Assembly: GCF_008520305.1 (NCBI RefSeq)
Contig: NZ_ML703287.1
Span: forward strand, 62,001 to 126,000
Direction: 5' to 3'
DNA length: 64,000 bases
Source of the DNA: Mesorhizobium sp. SARCC-RB16n
Lineage (GTDB): Bacteria; Pseudomonadota; Alphaproteobacteria; Rhizobiales; Rhizobiaceae
The position numbers and the translations under genes are program-made. Shown here piece by piece: positions 16,813 through 24,764 of this stretch (position 1 is the stretch's first letter; each line of letters begins with the position of its first letter). The notes under the pieces are model-generated. The model saw only the letters and a program-made list of their open reading frames with translations, made no database searches and was not told the DNA's origin.

Positions 16813-17262
16813 TCAGGCCGCGGAGCCGCGACCGCAGGCCAGCGCCACGGCTTCGACGAGGTCCTCGCCTGAATAGGGCTTGGTGACCAGCCTCACCCCG
16901 GGGAAGGATGCCTTGATCTCGTCCGCATCGGAATAACCGGACGCAAACACGAACGGAACGCCGGTCTCCCGCAGGCCCGCGGCGAATTCGAGTGTTGAGG
17001 CGCCACCCAGCATCAAATCGACAATGGCTGCGTCGAAACGCATCGCGATCCTTCGGCCATCAATCTCGGCCAGGTCGCGGGCAACCACCACCTCCTCCGC
17101 ACCGTGGTCACGGCAGAGTTGCTCGACATCCATGGCTATGAGGAATTCATCCTCCAAGACAAGAATGCGCAATCCGTCAAGTAATTGAGGCACAGGCAAT
17201 TGCTCCTTGAAACGCCGGGAGTCATGATCGCAATTTGGTGTCTTGTCATTTAAAAAAGACAT
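16813..17262 (-). CDS. Single-domain response regulator (FAT GUY-like)
   Basis: This 149-residue protein is one receiver domain without an output domain: acidic residues in VLEDEFLIAMD, phospho-Asp in AAIVDLMLGG near residue 85, switch motif FVFASGYSD and Lys in LVTKPYSG. The FASGY motif resembles the FAT GUY family of alphaproteobacterial single-domain regulators that act in the GSR phosphorelay, for example SdrG in Sphingomonas. I chose the ATG at 17262; earlier in-frame codons run into the divergent crp-like promoter. Placement next to ecfG supports a role in relaying phosphate to or from PhyR; this is inference. Confidence 0.85.
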   Translation of the reverse strand: MSFLNDKTPNCDHDSRRFKEQLPVPQLLDGLRILVLEDEFLIAMDVEQLCRDHGAEEVVVARDLAEIDGRRIAMRFDAAIVDLMLGGASTLEFAAGLRETGVPFVFASGYSDADEIKASFPGVRLVTKPYSGEDLVEAVALACGRGSAA

Positions 17263-17333
17263 GCGCCGGCCGATCTCGGCAAGCGTAAAAACGGACCTGC
17301 CGACGGAAGGCCTTTGCAAGGGGGGGTGTCTAA

Positions 17334-18095
17334 ATGCCGAGCCAGATCGGGCGCGCTTTTTCAAGCCGGCAATATCCTTGCGAGCAATGCCCGTTGCGGC
17401 CCCTGCCGGTATTCAGGGAGTTCGAGAAATCGGAGCTGGCCTTCATCGGCAAGTTCAAGAAGGGAGAACTCGCGGTCGACAAGGGTGCCACGGTCCTCGT
17501 GGAAGGAAGCCACAGCGCGCACCTCTACACCGTGCTGTCCGGTTGGGCATTCCGCTATAAGCTGCTGCAGGACGGCCGACGACAGATCCTCAATTACCTC
17601 ATGCCCGGCGATCTCATCGGCTTGCAAGGCAGCGTCATGGGGGAAATGCAGCATTCCGTGGAGGCCCTGTCGCCAATGCTGCTTTGTGTGTTCGAACGCG
17701 ACAATCTGCATGAACTCTACCGCAGCCATCCGGGTCTCGCCTACGACATCACCTGGATCGCGTCGCGCGAAGAGCGGATGCTGGACGAGAACCTGCTCAG
17801 TGTCGGCCGCCGCAGCGCGATCGAGCGCGCCGCCTATCTCATCGCCTTCATCGCCAGCCGCGCCAAGGTTGTCGGACTGAACGGCAAGCAGTCCATCCAG
17901 ATACCGATCACGCAGCAACACATCGCCGATACGCTTGGACTGTCTCTGGTTCACACCAACAAGACGATCCGCAAGCTGATGGACCGCCAGCTGATCGTCT
18001 GGCGCGACGGCGGTTGCGGGGTCGTCGACAATGAAGGCTTGAAGCAGCTCGCCGGCTGGGAAGGGCTAGGCGAAGGCCGCCGGCCGCTGATCTGA
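17334..18095 (+). CDS. Crp/Fnr-family transcriptional regulator
   Basis: This 253-residue regulator has a cyclic-nucleotide-binding-like beta-roll (VEGSHSAHLYTVLSGWAFRYKLLQDGRRQILNYL split across ~55-90, with MPGDLIGLQGS) and a C-terminal winged helix (PITQQHIADTLGLSLVHTNKTIRKL, ~195-220). An N-terminal CEQCPLR pair recalls Fnr-type proteins, but I do not see the four-Cys set needed for an oxygen-sensing cluster. The ATG at 17334 follows a run of Gs that can act as a ribosome site. It is divergent from the single-domain response regulator. Target genes are unknown. Confidence 0.88.
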   Translation: MPSQIGRAFSSRQYPCEQCPLRPLPVFREFEKSELAFIGKFKKGELAVDKGATVLVEGSHSAHLYTVLSGWAFRYKLLQDGRRQILNYLMPGDLIGLQGSVMGEMQHSVEALSPMLLCVFERDNLHELYRSHPGLAYDITWIASREERMLDENLLSVGRRSAIERAAYLIAFIASRAKVVGLNGKQSIQIPITQQHIADTLGLSLVHTNKTIRKLMDRQLIVWRDGGCGVVDNEGLKQLAGWEGLGEGRRPLI

Positions 18096-18164
18096 CGTAG
18101 CGCCTCTTGCCAGAGGCGGATCGGGTGCGCGTGACCGGGTTTTCGGGTAGTTTGTCCCGGCATC

Positions 18165-18189
18165 GGAACCTTGAGACGCACGGCGCGTT
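18165..18189 (+). promoter_or_regulatory. EcfG promoter for the yqjDE-like operon
   Basis: GGAAC (18165-18169) and CGTT (18186-18189) are separated by 16 bases. The DUF883 gene begins 31 bases after the -10. Confidence 0.78.
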
Positions 18190-18219
18190 TGAAATCGAGC
18201 AATCACAAGGAGTTAAGCA

Positions 18220-18546
18220 ATGGCAACCGCCGCAGGGAAGACCGCCAACGAAGCACGGGCGAATCAGGATCTCGAAGCCGACATCAGGCAGTTGAAGGCC
18301 GATATCGACAAGCTCACCAGGCAGCTGGCCAAGACCGGTGAACACGGCTACGGCACAGCGCGCCGAGCGGCGGCCGATGGTGTCGAGCAGTTGCGTGCCC
18401 AAGGCGAGGCCGCCTTCGACAGCTTGCGCGGCAACGCCAGGGATATCGAGGCGCAGATGGTGGCAAGCGTACGCGAAAAGCCGGTGACGTCGCTGGCAAT
18501 CGCCGCTGGCGTCGGCTTCCTGTTCGCGCTGCTCGCGCGTCGCTAG
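18220..18546 (+). CDS. DUF883 (ElaB/YqjD)-family membrane protein
   Basis: This 108-residue protein has an Ala/Lys-rich coiled-coil N-terminal part (DLEADIRQLKADIDKLTRQL, ~22-42) and one C-terminal membrane span followed by Arg-Arg (SLAIAAGVGFLFALLARR). This is the pattern of YqjD/ElaB proteins, C-tail-anchored inner-membrane proteins made in stress or stationary phase and reported in E. coli to bind ribosomes. AAGGAG precedes the start. The EcfG promoter upstream explains stress control, and a holin-like membrane gene follows 10 bases later, as in yqjD-yqjE. Confidence 0.88.
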   Translation: MATAAGKTANEARANQDLEADIRQLKADIDKLTRQLAKTGEHGYGTARRAAADGVEQLRAQGEAAFDSLRGNARDIEAQMVASVREKPVTSLAIAAGVGFLFALLARR

Positions 18547-18556
18547 TTCCACCAAG

Positions 18557-19018
18557 ATGGGGCTGCTGGTTTCCCTGCTCTCGGGTTTCGCCTCGGGTGA
18601 AACAATGGCTGCAGTGCGGCGCGCGCGCACCGCAGCCATTGTCTATGCGCTTGCCGCGCTGGCGGCATTCTGCGGCCTCGGCTTCCTGGTCGGGGCGGCG
18701 TATATCTGGACGTCGATGCGGTATGGATCGCTGGCTGCCGCGGTTGGTTTCGGTGCCGGCTTCCTGGTGATCGCGGGCCTTGTTCTTCTGATCCACCGGC
18801 TGATGTCGGGTGCCCGGGTCCGTCGCGAGGCCAGGCGGCGCAAGGCCGACATGAAGGGGATCGGCATTACGGCAGCGCTTGCCGTGCTGCCGACATTGCT
18901 CAAGGGAAAAGGTGGGCTCGGAGTTATTCTCGGTCCGGCAGTGGCACTCGCGGCCTATGCCATCTACCGCGAGAACGTGAAGTCCGACACCGACCGTCCG
19001 GATGCGGGCGAGGGGTAG
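18557..19018 (+). CDS. Phage-holin-like (YqjE-type) membrane protein
   Basis: This 153-residue protein has two strong membrane spans (~27-50 and ~60-85) and a basic loop (RVRREARRRKADMK), with a further hydrophobic stretch near residues 115-140. The arrangement resembles the holin_3_6/YqjE family that accompanies YqjD-like genes, although the C-terminal part is longer than in YqjE. It is co-transcribed with the DUF883 gene from an EcfG promoter. Function is unknown. The following stretch 19019-19164 has no gene. Confidence 0.72.
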   Translation: MGLLVSLLSGFASGETMAAVRRARTAAIVYALAALAAFCGLGFLVGAAYIWTSMRYGSLAAAVGFGAGFLVIAGLVLLIHRLMSGARVRREARRRKADMKGIGITAALAVLPTLLKGKGGLGVILGPAVALAAYAIYRENVKSDTDRPDAGEG

Positions 19019-19164
19019 CCGCGGCGGCGGCCTGCCGCATATCACTTCGACAGATCCTCGAGCGCCGCGCGCGCAACCTCGGCCGGCAGACCAGACACTG
19101 TTTCACCTGCTATCCAAACCAAGTTCCCACGGCTTTGCCTTGATGTCCTTGGCGGCCTGCAGCC

Positions 19165-19189
19165 GGAACCATCCTTGCGAGGGACCGTT
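19165..19189 (+). promoter_or_regulatory. EcfG promoter for the 19247-19447 gene
   Basis: GGAAC (19165-19169) is followed after 16 bases by CGTT (19186-19189). The gene starts about 57 bases downstream. Confidence 0.72.
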
Positions 19190-19246
19190 ACCCGAGCGTG
19201 ATTTGCCGATCGCGCCAGCCGACGCGAAACCAAACGAGGACCCGCC

Positions 19247-19447
19247 ATGACCAAGAACATTTCTGAAAACAAGGCGCGTCAGGGGCGATGGGGTTGGCAT
19301 GGGTTCCAAATCCTGATCGCCGGGCTGCTCCTGGCGCTCATCGCCTGGGGCGTCGCTGAGATTTACGGCGAGTTGATCAAGGCACCGAACAGCGACGAGC
19401 AACATGTCCCCACGCCACCCAGCACCGGCCCGGCGCCCTCAGGCTGA
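19247..19447 (+). CDS. Small single-span membrane protein, unknown function
   Basis: This 66-residue protein has a basic N-terminus (SENKARQGRWGWHG), one membrane span (FQILIAGLLLALIAWGVAEIY, ~20-41) and a Pro-rich, probably periplasmic tail (HVPTPPSTGPAPSG). AGGA precedes the ATG at a reasonable distance. I recognise no family. The EcfG promoter upstream makes it a probable GSR gene and supports that it is expressed. Confidence 0.68.
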   Translation: MTKNISENKARQGRWGWHGFQILIAGLLLALIAWGVAEIYGELIKAPNSDEQHVPTPPSTGPAPSG

Positions 19448-19476
19448 AGTAAGCGCTTCCGGGGCTTCACTCCGCA

Positions 19477-20397
19477 TCAGGCAGCCTTTGCCTCGGCGAC
19501 GCTGGCAGGCACCAGCACATTGAGCGCTCCTGGCTTGATTTCGATCGTCGTCTCACGATCGAGCCTGACCAGTTCGCCGTCCATCACGGCGCGGAACTTC
19601 CTGCCGCCGGAAAGGATTTTCACGGTCGCCCGATCGGCCTGATGGATTTCGACATGTTCGTTGTCACGCCACCTGCCGCGCACCACGTTGAACAAAAACT
19701 TCACCAGTTCGGCGCGCTGCCGCGCTACCGTGACGTAAATGCCAAGCACGCCGCCGGCTGGGTTGTCGGCATAGGGGAGGTGACCTTCGCCGAACAGGTT
19801 GTTGGTCACGCCGAGACCGGATATGCGGGCAGTCATCTCCGCTTCGCCGATGCCAAGCGTAACGTTCATTGCTGGCGGGTTCTTGATCGTCGCCCAAGCC
19901 GCCTTGGCCGAAGCACCGATCTTGCCCAGGCGCGACCCGAATTCCATCCCCTGGCGCAGCTGCACCAACTTGGCATGCATGCCGATCGATAACTGATGGA
20001 CGAACGGCTGGCCGTTGGCCGTGGCCATGTCGACGGCGATGATTTCGCCGTCGGCGAAGGCGTCCAACGCGGCATCGAGCGACTGCGGAATGCCGAGACC
20101 CCGCGCAAACAGGTTCATCGTGCCGGCCGGCAATATGGCGAGCGCCTTTTTCTTGCCCATCAGCCTTGCAGCCGCGGCTGAGATGGTGCCATCGCCGCCG
20201 CCGGCGAGCACGACATCGACGGAGCGGCGCGACACGGCGTTGTCGAGGGATTCCACGACGTCCTTGCCGGCAACGATGTCGATGCTGAGAGAGTGGCCCG
20301 CCGATTCCAGCGTCTGAAGCATCCGGTCGGAAAAGGCCGCGAGATCGGTGGTGCGCAAGGTGCCGCCGTCCCGGTTCAGCACCGCTGCAAATTTCAT
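19477..20397 (-). CDS. Diacylglycerol kinase-like lipid kinase
   Basis: This 306-residue protein has the DAGK catalytic domain: the GGDGT motif (VVLAGGGDGTISAAA, ~62-76), the following ILPAGTMNLFARGLGIP segment, and a C-terminal beta-rich domain. Family members phosphorylate diacylglycerol, sphingosine-like lipids or related alcohols; the substrate is not predictable here. It lies between GSR genes with its own EcfG-type promoter upstream, which suggests that membrane-lipid turnover is part of the stress programme. It is convergent with the small gene at 19247. Confidence 0.88.
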   Translation of the reverse strand: MKFAAVLNRDGGTLRTTDLAAFSDRMLQTLESAGHSLSIDIVAGKDVVESLDNAVSRRSVDVVLAGGGDGTISAAAARLMGKKKALAILPAGTMNLFARGLGIPQSLDAALDAFADGEIIAVDMATANGQPFVHQLSIGMHAKLVQLRQGMEFGSRLGKIGASAKAAWATIKNPPAMNVTLGIGEAEMTARISGLGVTNNLFGEGHLPYADNPAGGVLGIYVTVARQRAELVKFLFNVVRGRWRDNEHVEIHQADRATVKILSGGRKFRAVMDGELVRLDRETTIEIKPGALNVLVPASVAEAKAA

Positions 20398-20449
20398 GCC
20401 CCGCTCCGCTCAATCAGAACCTGGCCCGGGCGCGCCCAGCCAGAGGCTG

Positions 20450-20475
20450 AACGCGGCGGGCTAGGAAAAGGTTCC
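20450..20475 (-). promoter_or_regulatory. EcfG-type promoter for the lipid kinase gene (17-base spacer)
   Basis: On the minus strand GGAAC (20475-20471) and CGTT (20453-20450) are 17 bases apart. The gene begins 53 bases beyond the -10. Confidence 0.65.
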
Positions 20476-20587
20476 GGTTGGGCCGCAATCCAAGGCCAGA
20501 ATCCAAGGCCGGAATCCAGGGTTGCGTCAGCTGGCGGTCGCGCATCCGTTTGGTGGGTCTTGGTCTCGAACGCCGCGGTTTTTTGTC

Positions 20588-20612
20588 GGAACAACAGCAT
20601 GATAACGACGTT
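20588..20612 (+). promoter_or_regulatory. EcfG promoter for the PRC-barrel protein gene
   Basis: GGAAC (20588-20592) is followed after 16 bases by CGTT (20609-20612). The start codon is about 90 bases downstream. It is divergent from the lipid kinase promoter, 113 bases away. Confidence 0.76.
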
Positions 20613-20702
20613 GTGAACCTGTAGAGACGCCGCGTCTGGTCTCCCGACCGACGGGTCAAGCGGATGCGGTGTGTACGAAATCAGGCACGAGGAGAGATTA
20701 TC

Positions 20703-22013
20703 ATGATCCGCACCCTTTTAGCGACGACCGCCCTTGCGACAATGGTTGCGACCGGCGCCTTCGCGCAGAGCGCTGCAACCCCAGCCCCCGCGAATCCACC
20801 TGCCGCTCAGCAGCCGGCCGCGACTGCTCCGGTACCGCGCGCTGAAGGCAGCATCGTCACCAATATTATCGGTGCATCGGTCTATAATGGCACCGGCGAC
20901 AATGCCGAGAATATCGGCAAGGTCACTGACGTCGTCTTTGACAAGGACGGCATGGCGAAATCCGTCGTCATCGGCGTCGGCGGCTTCCTTGGCGTCGGAA
21001 CCAAGAACGTCGCCTTCGACTACGACAAGCTGCAATGGGCCGAGAAGAACGGTGACCGCTGGCTGGTGGCGCAGACAACCAAGGACGAGCTGAAGGCGCA
21101 TCCGGAGTTCGACAGCAAAGCTTATGCGCCGGCCCCAGCGGCATCGACAACTGCCCAGGCGCCGGTCACGTCGACCGACACAGCCCAGAAGCCCGCGGAG
21201 GCGAACGCAGAACCGGTGAAACAGGCTGATGGCAACCTGGCCACAAACATCCTGGGCGAAAACGTCTACAACGGGACAGGCGACGATGCCCAGAAGATCG
21301 GCGATGTCAACGACATCGTGCTGAACAAGGAAGGCAAGGCGCAATCGCTGATTATTGGCGTGGGCGGCTTCCTGGGCATGGGCGAGAAGAACGTCGCCTA
21401 TGATTTCGCGAAGGCGCAGTGGGCACAGAAGAACGGCAACCGCTGGCTGGTGGCGCAGACCACCAAGGAAGAGTTGCAGGCGTTGCCGGACTTCAACCGA
21501 AAGGCCTATGATCCGGCGCCGGCGACGACGGCATCGAACGAGCCGGCGGCCACCGCGCCGGCAGCGGCGCCTTCCACCACCACCGCTCCCGCCGCCGCTC
21601 CGGCGGACAAGACGGCGGCGGCTCCGGCTGACGCCACGGCACCCGACCAGACCCAGACCGCAGCCATCGACAAGTCGAAGCTGACGGAGATGCCGATTGG
21701 CGAGATCAGGGCTGACGATCTGAAGGGCACGACAGTCTATGGCGCCAACGACGCCAAGGTTGGCGAGATCGGCGATGTCGTGCTGACGCCCGACAAGAAA
21801 ACCGATGCCGTGATCGTCGATGTCGGTGGGTTCCTCGGGATCGGCTCGAAGGAGGTCGCGGTCGGCATGGATAACTTGAAATTCATGACCGACAAGAACG
21901 GCAAGAAGTACCTGTATACGACCTTCACCAAGGAACAGCTCGAGAAGCAAGCGGCTTACGACAAGGGCACCTACGCCCAGAAGCGCGACGAGCAGCGTCT
22001 GATGGTTCGGTAG
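20703..22013 (+). CDS. Exported protein with three PRC-barrel domains
   Basis: This 436-residue protein has a signal peptide (MIRTLLATTALATMVATGAFAQ) and three PRC-barrel repeats (~50-130, ~175-260, ~330-420), each with a GDV/VGGFLGxG core: VIGVGGFLGVGTKNVAF, IIGVGGFLGMGEKNVAY and IVDVGGFLGIGSKEVAV. Ala/Pro/Thr-rich linkers separate them. PRC barrels bind partner proteins or surfaces; in periplasmic form they are common in rhizobia, where they are often stress-induced. I start at 20703, where GAGGAGA gives a ribosome site and a signal peptide begins. Repeats one and two are the most alike, indicating internal duplication. Confidence 0.86.
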   Translation: MIRTLLATTALATMVATGAFAQSAATPAPANPPAAQQPAATAPVPRAEGSIVTNIIGASVYNGTGDNAENIGKVTDVVFDKDGMAKSVVIGVGGFLGVGTKNVAFDYDKLQWAEKNGDRWLVAQTTKDELKAHPEFDSKAYAPAPAASTTAQAPVTSTDTAQKPAEANAEPVKQADGNLATNILGENVYNGTGDDAQKIGDVNDIVLNKEGKAQSLIIGVGGFLGMGEKNVAYDFAKAQWAQKNGNRWLVAQTTKEELQALPDFNRKAYDPAPATTASNEPAATAPAAAPSTTTAPAAAPADKTAAAPADATAPDQTQTAAIDKSKLTEMPIGEIRADDLKGTTVYGANDAKVGEIGDVVLTPDKKTDAVIVDVGGFLGIGSKEVAVGMDNLKFMTDKNGKKYLYTTFTKEQLEKQAAYDKGTYAQKRDEQRLMVR

Positions 22014-22042
22014 GCATGGACACGGGGCGGTAGGGAAATCCC

Positions 22043-23602
22043 TTACCGCCCCGCTTGCGACCTGGCATATCCAGCTACTCCATTTTCGGTCAGTTCCGAG
22101 AGGGCAAGCGACTGGTCGAGATGTTCGGCCCGCCAGGCAAGCAGCCTTTCGGCGAATTCCAGTCGGGTGGACCGGTGCGCCGGACTGCCGGCGAGGTTCT
22201 TCAATTCGCTGGGGTCGTCCTCCATGTCGAAAAGCACGGGCGGCAGGTCGCCGCCAAAATGTACGTATTTGAATTTCTGTGTGCGGATGACAGCGAGATT
22301 GCACTGGCGCGAGGTCATGCCGAAGTGCCGTTCGGCTTCGCCGTCCGCGATCGAGCGAAAGTCGAACTCCCAGTGCGCGGCGTCGCGCCAGACGGCGGGA
22401 GTTCCACCGCTCAGGAAGGGTTTCAGCGAGCACCCGTCAAGATGCGGTTCGGGAGCCACGCCGAGCAGATCGATGAGCGTCGGCAAAATGTCCACCGCTT
22501 CGGTGAAGCGATCGACGGTGCTGCCGGCGGCCTTACGATGGCGTGGATCGCGGATGATCAGCGGGATGTGGTAGCTGCCGTCGAAATAGCCGCCCTTGCC
22601 CAGCATGAAATGGTCGCCCATCATTTCGGCGTGGTCGGAGGTGAGCACGATGATCGTGTTGTCCCACGCGCCTTCGGCCTTCAGCGCTTGCCATAGGCGG
22701 CCGAGCTGCGCGTCGACCTCCGAGATCATACCGTAGTAGATTGCTCGGATGCGGCGGAAATCGTCTTCGCTCCAGTCGTGTACCTTGCCTGTGGCGCTGG
22801 GGCGGAATTTTTCGCGTTTTTGCCGGCCGAGATCATAGGCGATGTAGGGGTGGCCCTGAGATTCGGCACGCCAACTTTCCGCGCGGTGAAAAGCGGGGCC
22901 GTCCGCCGGGTCGTATTGGGTGTTGTACGGTTCCGGCACGATGAAGGGCGGGTGCGGGCTGATGAAGGAAAGGTGCGCAAACCATGGCGCGGCCTCCTCT
23001 TGCTCGCCCAGCCAGCGGATGAACTCGCCGGCGAGGAAAGCCGTCGGCGTCTGGTCCTTCGAGTAGACGGGCGGTGCTTCAGTCACCGCGTCGTCCGCCT
23101 CGCCCACGGGACGATGGATGTCAGGACTTCCAGCGCTGGCATCGATGCCCTGCTGCTTCAGCCAGGACAACCACTGCTTCTGATGTTCGGGCAGCAATTG
23201 GCGCACCGTGAAGCCGGGCAGCACGCCTTCATAGCTGTGCAACCGTGGATCGGCCGGTGCAAGCTGGCGCGGATCGAGCGACACGTCGGTGTAGCCGAAC
23301 AAGGTCGGATCGTAGCCGACGCTGCGCGCAGCAAGCGCAACATTGCCGTGGCGGGCATCGAGCGGCGTACCGTTGCGGCAGACGCGGTTGTTCATCTGGT
23401 AGAGGCCTGTGTAGAGGCAGGCGCGCGCCGGCGAACACGGAGCCGCGCCACCGTAGTGGCGCTTGAACAGCACGCCTTCGGCGGCCAGCGCATCGGCATT
23501 CGGCGTCTTCACCTGGGGATGGCCGGCAGCCGACAGGCAATCGCCGCGCCACTGGTCGCAGGTGATGAGGAGGACATTTGGCCGCCTGCTTTTTCCAGTC
23601 AC
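22043..23602 (-). CDS. Sulfatase-superfamily hydrolase, probably phosphonate monoester hydrolase/arylsulfatase
   Basis: This 519-residue enzyme belongs to the alkaline phosphatase superfamily. It has the N-terminal metal site (LLITCDQWRGD), the C-x-P-x-R formylglycine signature (APCSPARACLYTG, Cys near residue 56) and the C-terminal metal site (IIVLTSDHAEMMGDH). Segments such as TGLYQMNNRVCRNGTPLD and the KYVHFGGDLPPVLFDM tail resemble Rhizobium phosphonate monoester hydrolase, which also cleaves sulfate and phosphate esters. No signal peptide is seen, so it is probably cytosolic. The start is a GTG at 23602 with GGGAGGGG upstream. The substrate is not predictable. Confidence 0.85.
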   Translation of the reverse strand: MTGKSRRPNVLLITCDQWRGDCLSAAGHPQVKTPNADALAAEGVLFKRHYGGAAPCSPARACLYTGLYQMNNRVCRNGTPLDARHGNVALAARSVGYDPTLFGYTDVSLDPRQLAPADPRLHSYEGVLPGFTVRQLLPEHQKQWLSWLKQQGIDASAGSPDIHRPVGEADDAVTEAPPVYSKDQTPTAFLAGEFIRWLGEQEEAAPWFAHLSFISPHPPFIVPEPYNTQYDPADGPAFHRAESWRAESQGHPYIAYDLGRQKREKFRPSATGKVHDWSEDDFRRIRAIYYGMISEVDAQLGRLWQALKAEGAWDNTIIVLTSDHAEMMGDHFMLGKGGYFDGSYHIPLIIRDPRHRKAAGSTVDRFTEAVDILPTLIDLLGVAPEPHLDGCSLKPFLSGGTPAVWRDAAHWEFDFRSIADGEAERHFGMTSRQCNLAVIRTQKFKYVHFGGDLPPVLFDMEDDPSELKNLAGSPAHRSTRLEFAERLLAWRAEHLDQSLALSELTENGVAGYARSQAGR

Positions 23603-23827
23603 TTGCGCTTACCCCTCCCAGCACGTTCCAATGCGAACATGGAGCCGATTTCGATCAACCGCGCAAGACCAGGGCTGTTAGGTGAATGGTGAACAAATAT
23701 CTTCTCGTCGTTCACTTTTAATGCACAGTCCATTCTGTGTTTGCCGCCTTTGCCATGGATGAAGGTATCCTCATATTGGCGTGGACAGCGGCGAGGCCGC
23801 ACAAACACCAAGGGAAGGAGCAAAGAC

Positions 23828-24760
23828 ATGCTCGACCAGATCAAGGGCCTGCATCACGTCACGTCGATGGCCAGGGATGCACGGCAGAACAATGATTTCT
23901 TCACCCACAAGCTCGGCCTGCGCCGGGTCAAGAAGACGGTCAATTTCGACGCGCCGGACGTCTATCACCTCTATTATGGCGACGAGGCTGGAACGCCGGG
24001 TTCGGTGATGACCTATTTTCCGTTTCCCAACATCGGCAAGGGCCGCCCTGGCGTCGGCGAAGTCGGCACCACGGTCTACTCCGTGCCGGAAGGCACGCTC
24101 GCCTATTGGGAAAAACGCTTCACCGATGAAGGCGTAACCAATGTCGCCCGCGAGGAAAGTTTTGGCGAGAAGCGGCTCGGATTTGCCGGCCCGGATGGCG
24201 ACGGCTTTGCCCTCGTCGAGGACAAGGCCGACAGCAGAGCGCCCTGGGTGAAGGGCGGCATTCCCACGGATGAGGCGATCCGCGGCTTTCACTCGGTTTC
24301 GCTGAGGCTGAAGGATGGCGGCGCCACCGAGGAGCTGTTGAAGTTCATGGGCTACGAAGAGGTCGACAAGTCAGACAATGTCAGGCGGCTCGCCGTCAAG
24401 AACGGCAACGGCGCCGATGTCGTCGACATCGAATCGCTGCCGACCGCCTCCTTCGCCGATCTCGGCGCCGGCTCCGTCCATCATGTCGCCTTCGCCGTCG
24501 AGAACCGCGCCAAGCAGCTCGAAGTGCGCAAGGCGCTGATGGACACAGGCTATGGCGTGACGCCGGTGATCGACCGCGATTATTTCTGGGCGATCTATTT
24601 CCGCACGCCGGGAGGCGTGCTCTTCGAAGTGGCCACCAACGAGCCGGGCTTTGACCGTGATGAGGACACCGCTCATCTCGGCGAGGCGCTGAAGCTGCCC
24701 ACGCAGCATCAGCACCTGCGGGCCTATCTCGAACAGCATCTGCAGAAGCTGGAGGGCTGA
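23828..24760 (+). CDS. VOC-family ring-cleaving dioxygenase (MhqO-like)
   Basis: This 310-residue protein has two vicinal-oxygen-chelate modules (~5-135 and ~150-290). Likely metal ligands are His in GLHHVTS, His in SVHHVAFAV and Glu in GVLFEVATNEPGF. The family includes MhqO and related hydroquinone dioxygenases of quinone and electrophile detoxification. AAGGAG precedes the ATG at 23828. It is followed within 4 bases by an MhqD-like hydrolase gene, the same gene pair as the Bacillus mhqOD unit, which supports the call. A short inverted repeat CACAG-N6-CTGTG lies upstream at 23724-23739. Confidence 0.86.
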   Translation: MLDQIKGLHHVTSMARDARQNNDFFTHKLGLRRVKKTVNFDAPDVYHLYYGDEAGTPGSVMTYFPFPNIGKGRPGVGEVGTTVYSVPEGTLAYWEKRFTDEGVTNVAREESFGEKRLGFAGPDGDGFALVEDKADSRAPWVKGGIPTDEAIRGFHSVSLRLKDGGATEELLKFMGYEEVDKSDNVRRLAVKNGNGADVVDIESLPTASFADLGAGSVHHVAFAVENRAKQLEVRKALMDTGYGVTPVIDRDYFWAIYFRTPGGVLFEVATNEPGFDRDEDTAHLGEALKLPTQHQHLRAYLEQHLQKLEG

Positions 24761-24764
24761 GGCG

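Noticed and set aside
17334-18095. Oxygen-sensing FnrN/FixK-type regulator.
   Set aside because: Only one CxxC pair is visible at the N-terminus, not the four-Cys set for an iron-sulfur cluster, and no Fnr box or fix gene is nearby.
22043-23602. Choline sulfatase (BetC), suggested by the BetI-like regulator.
   Set aside because: Sequence segments resemble phosphonate monoester hydrolase more than BetC, the gene is ~9 kb from the regulator, and no YTGAA-N6-TTCAA site precedes it.
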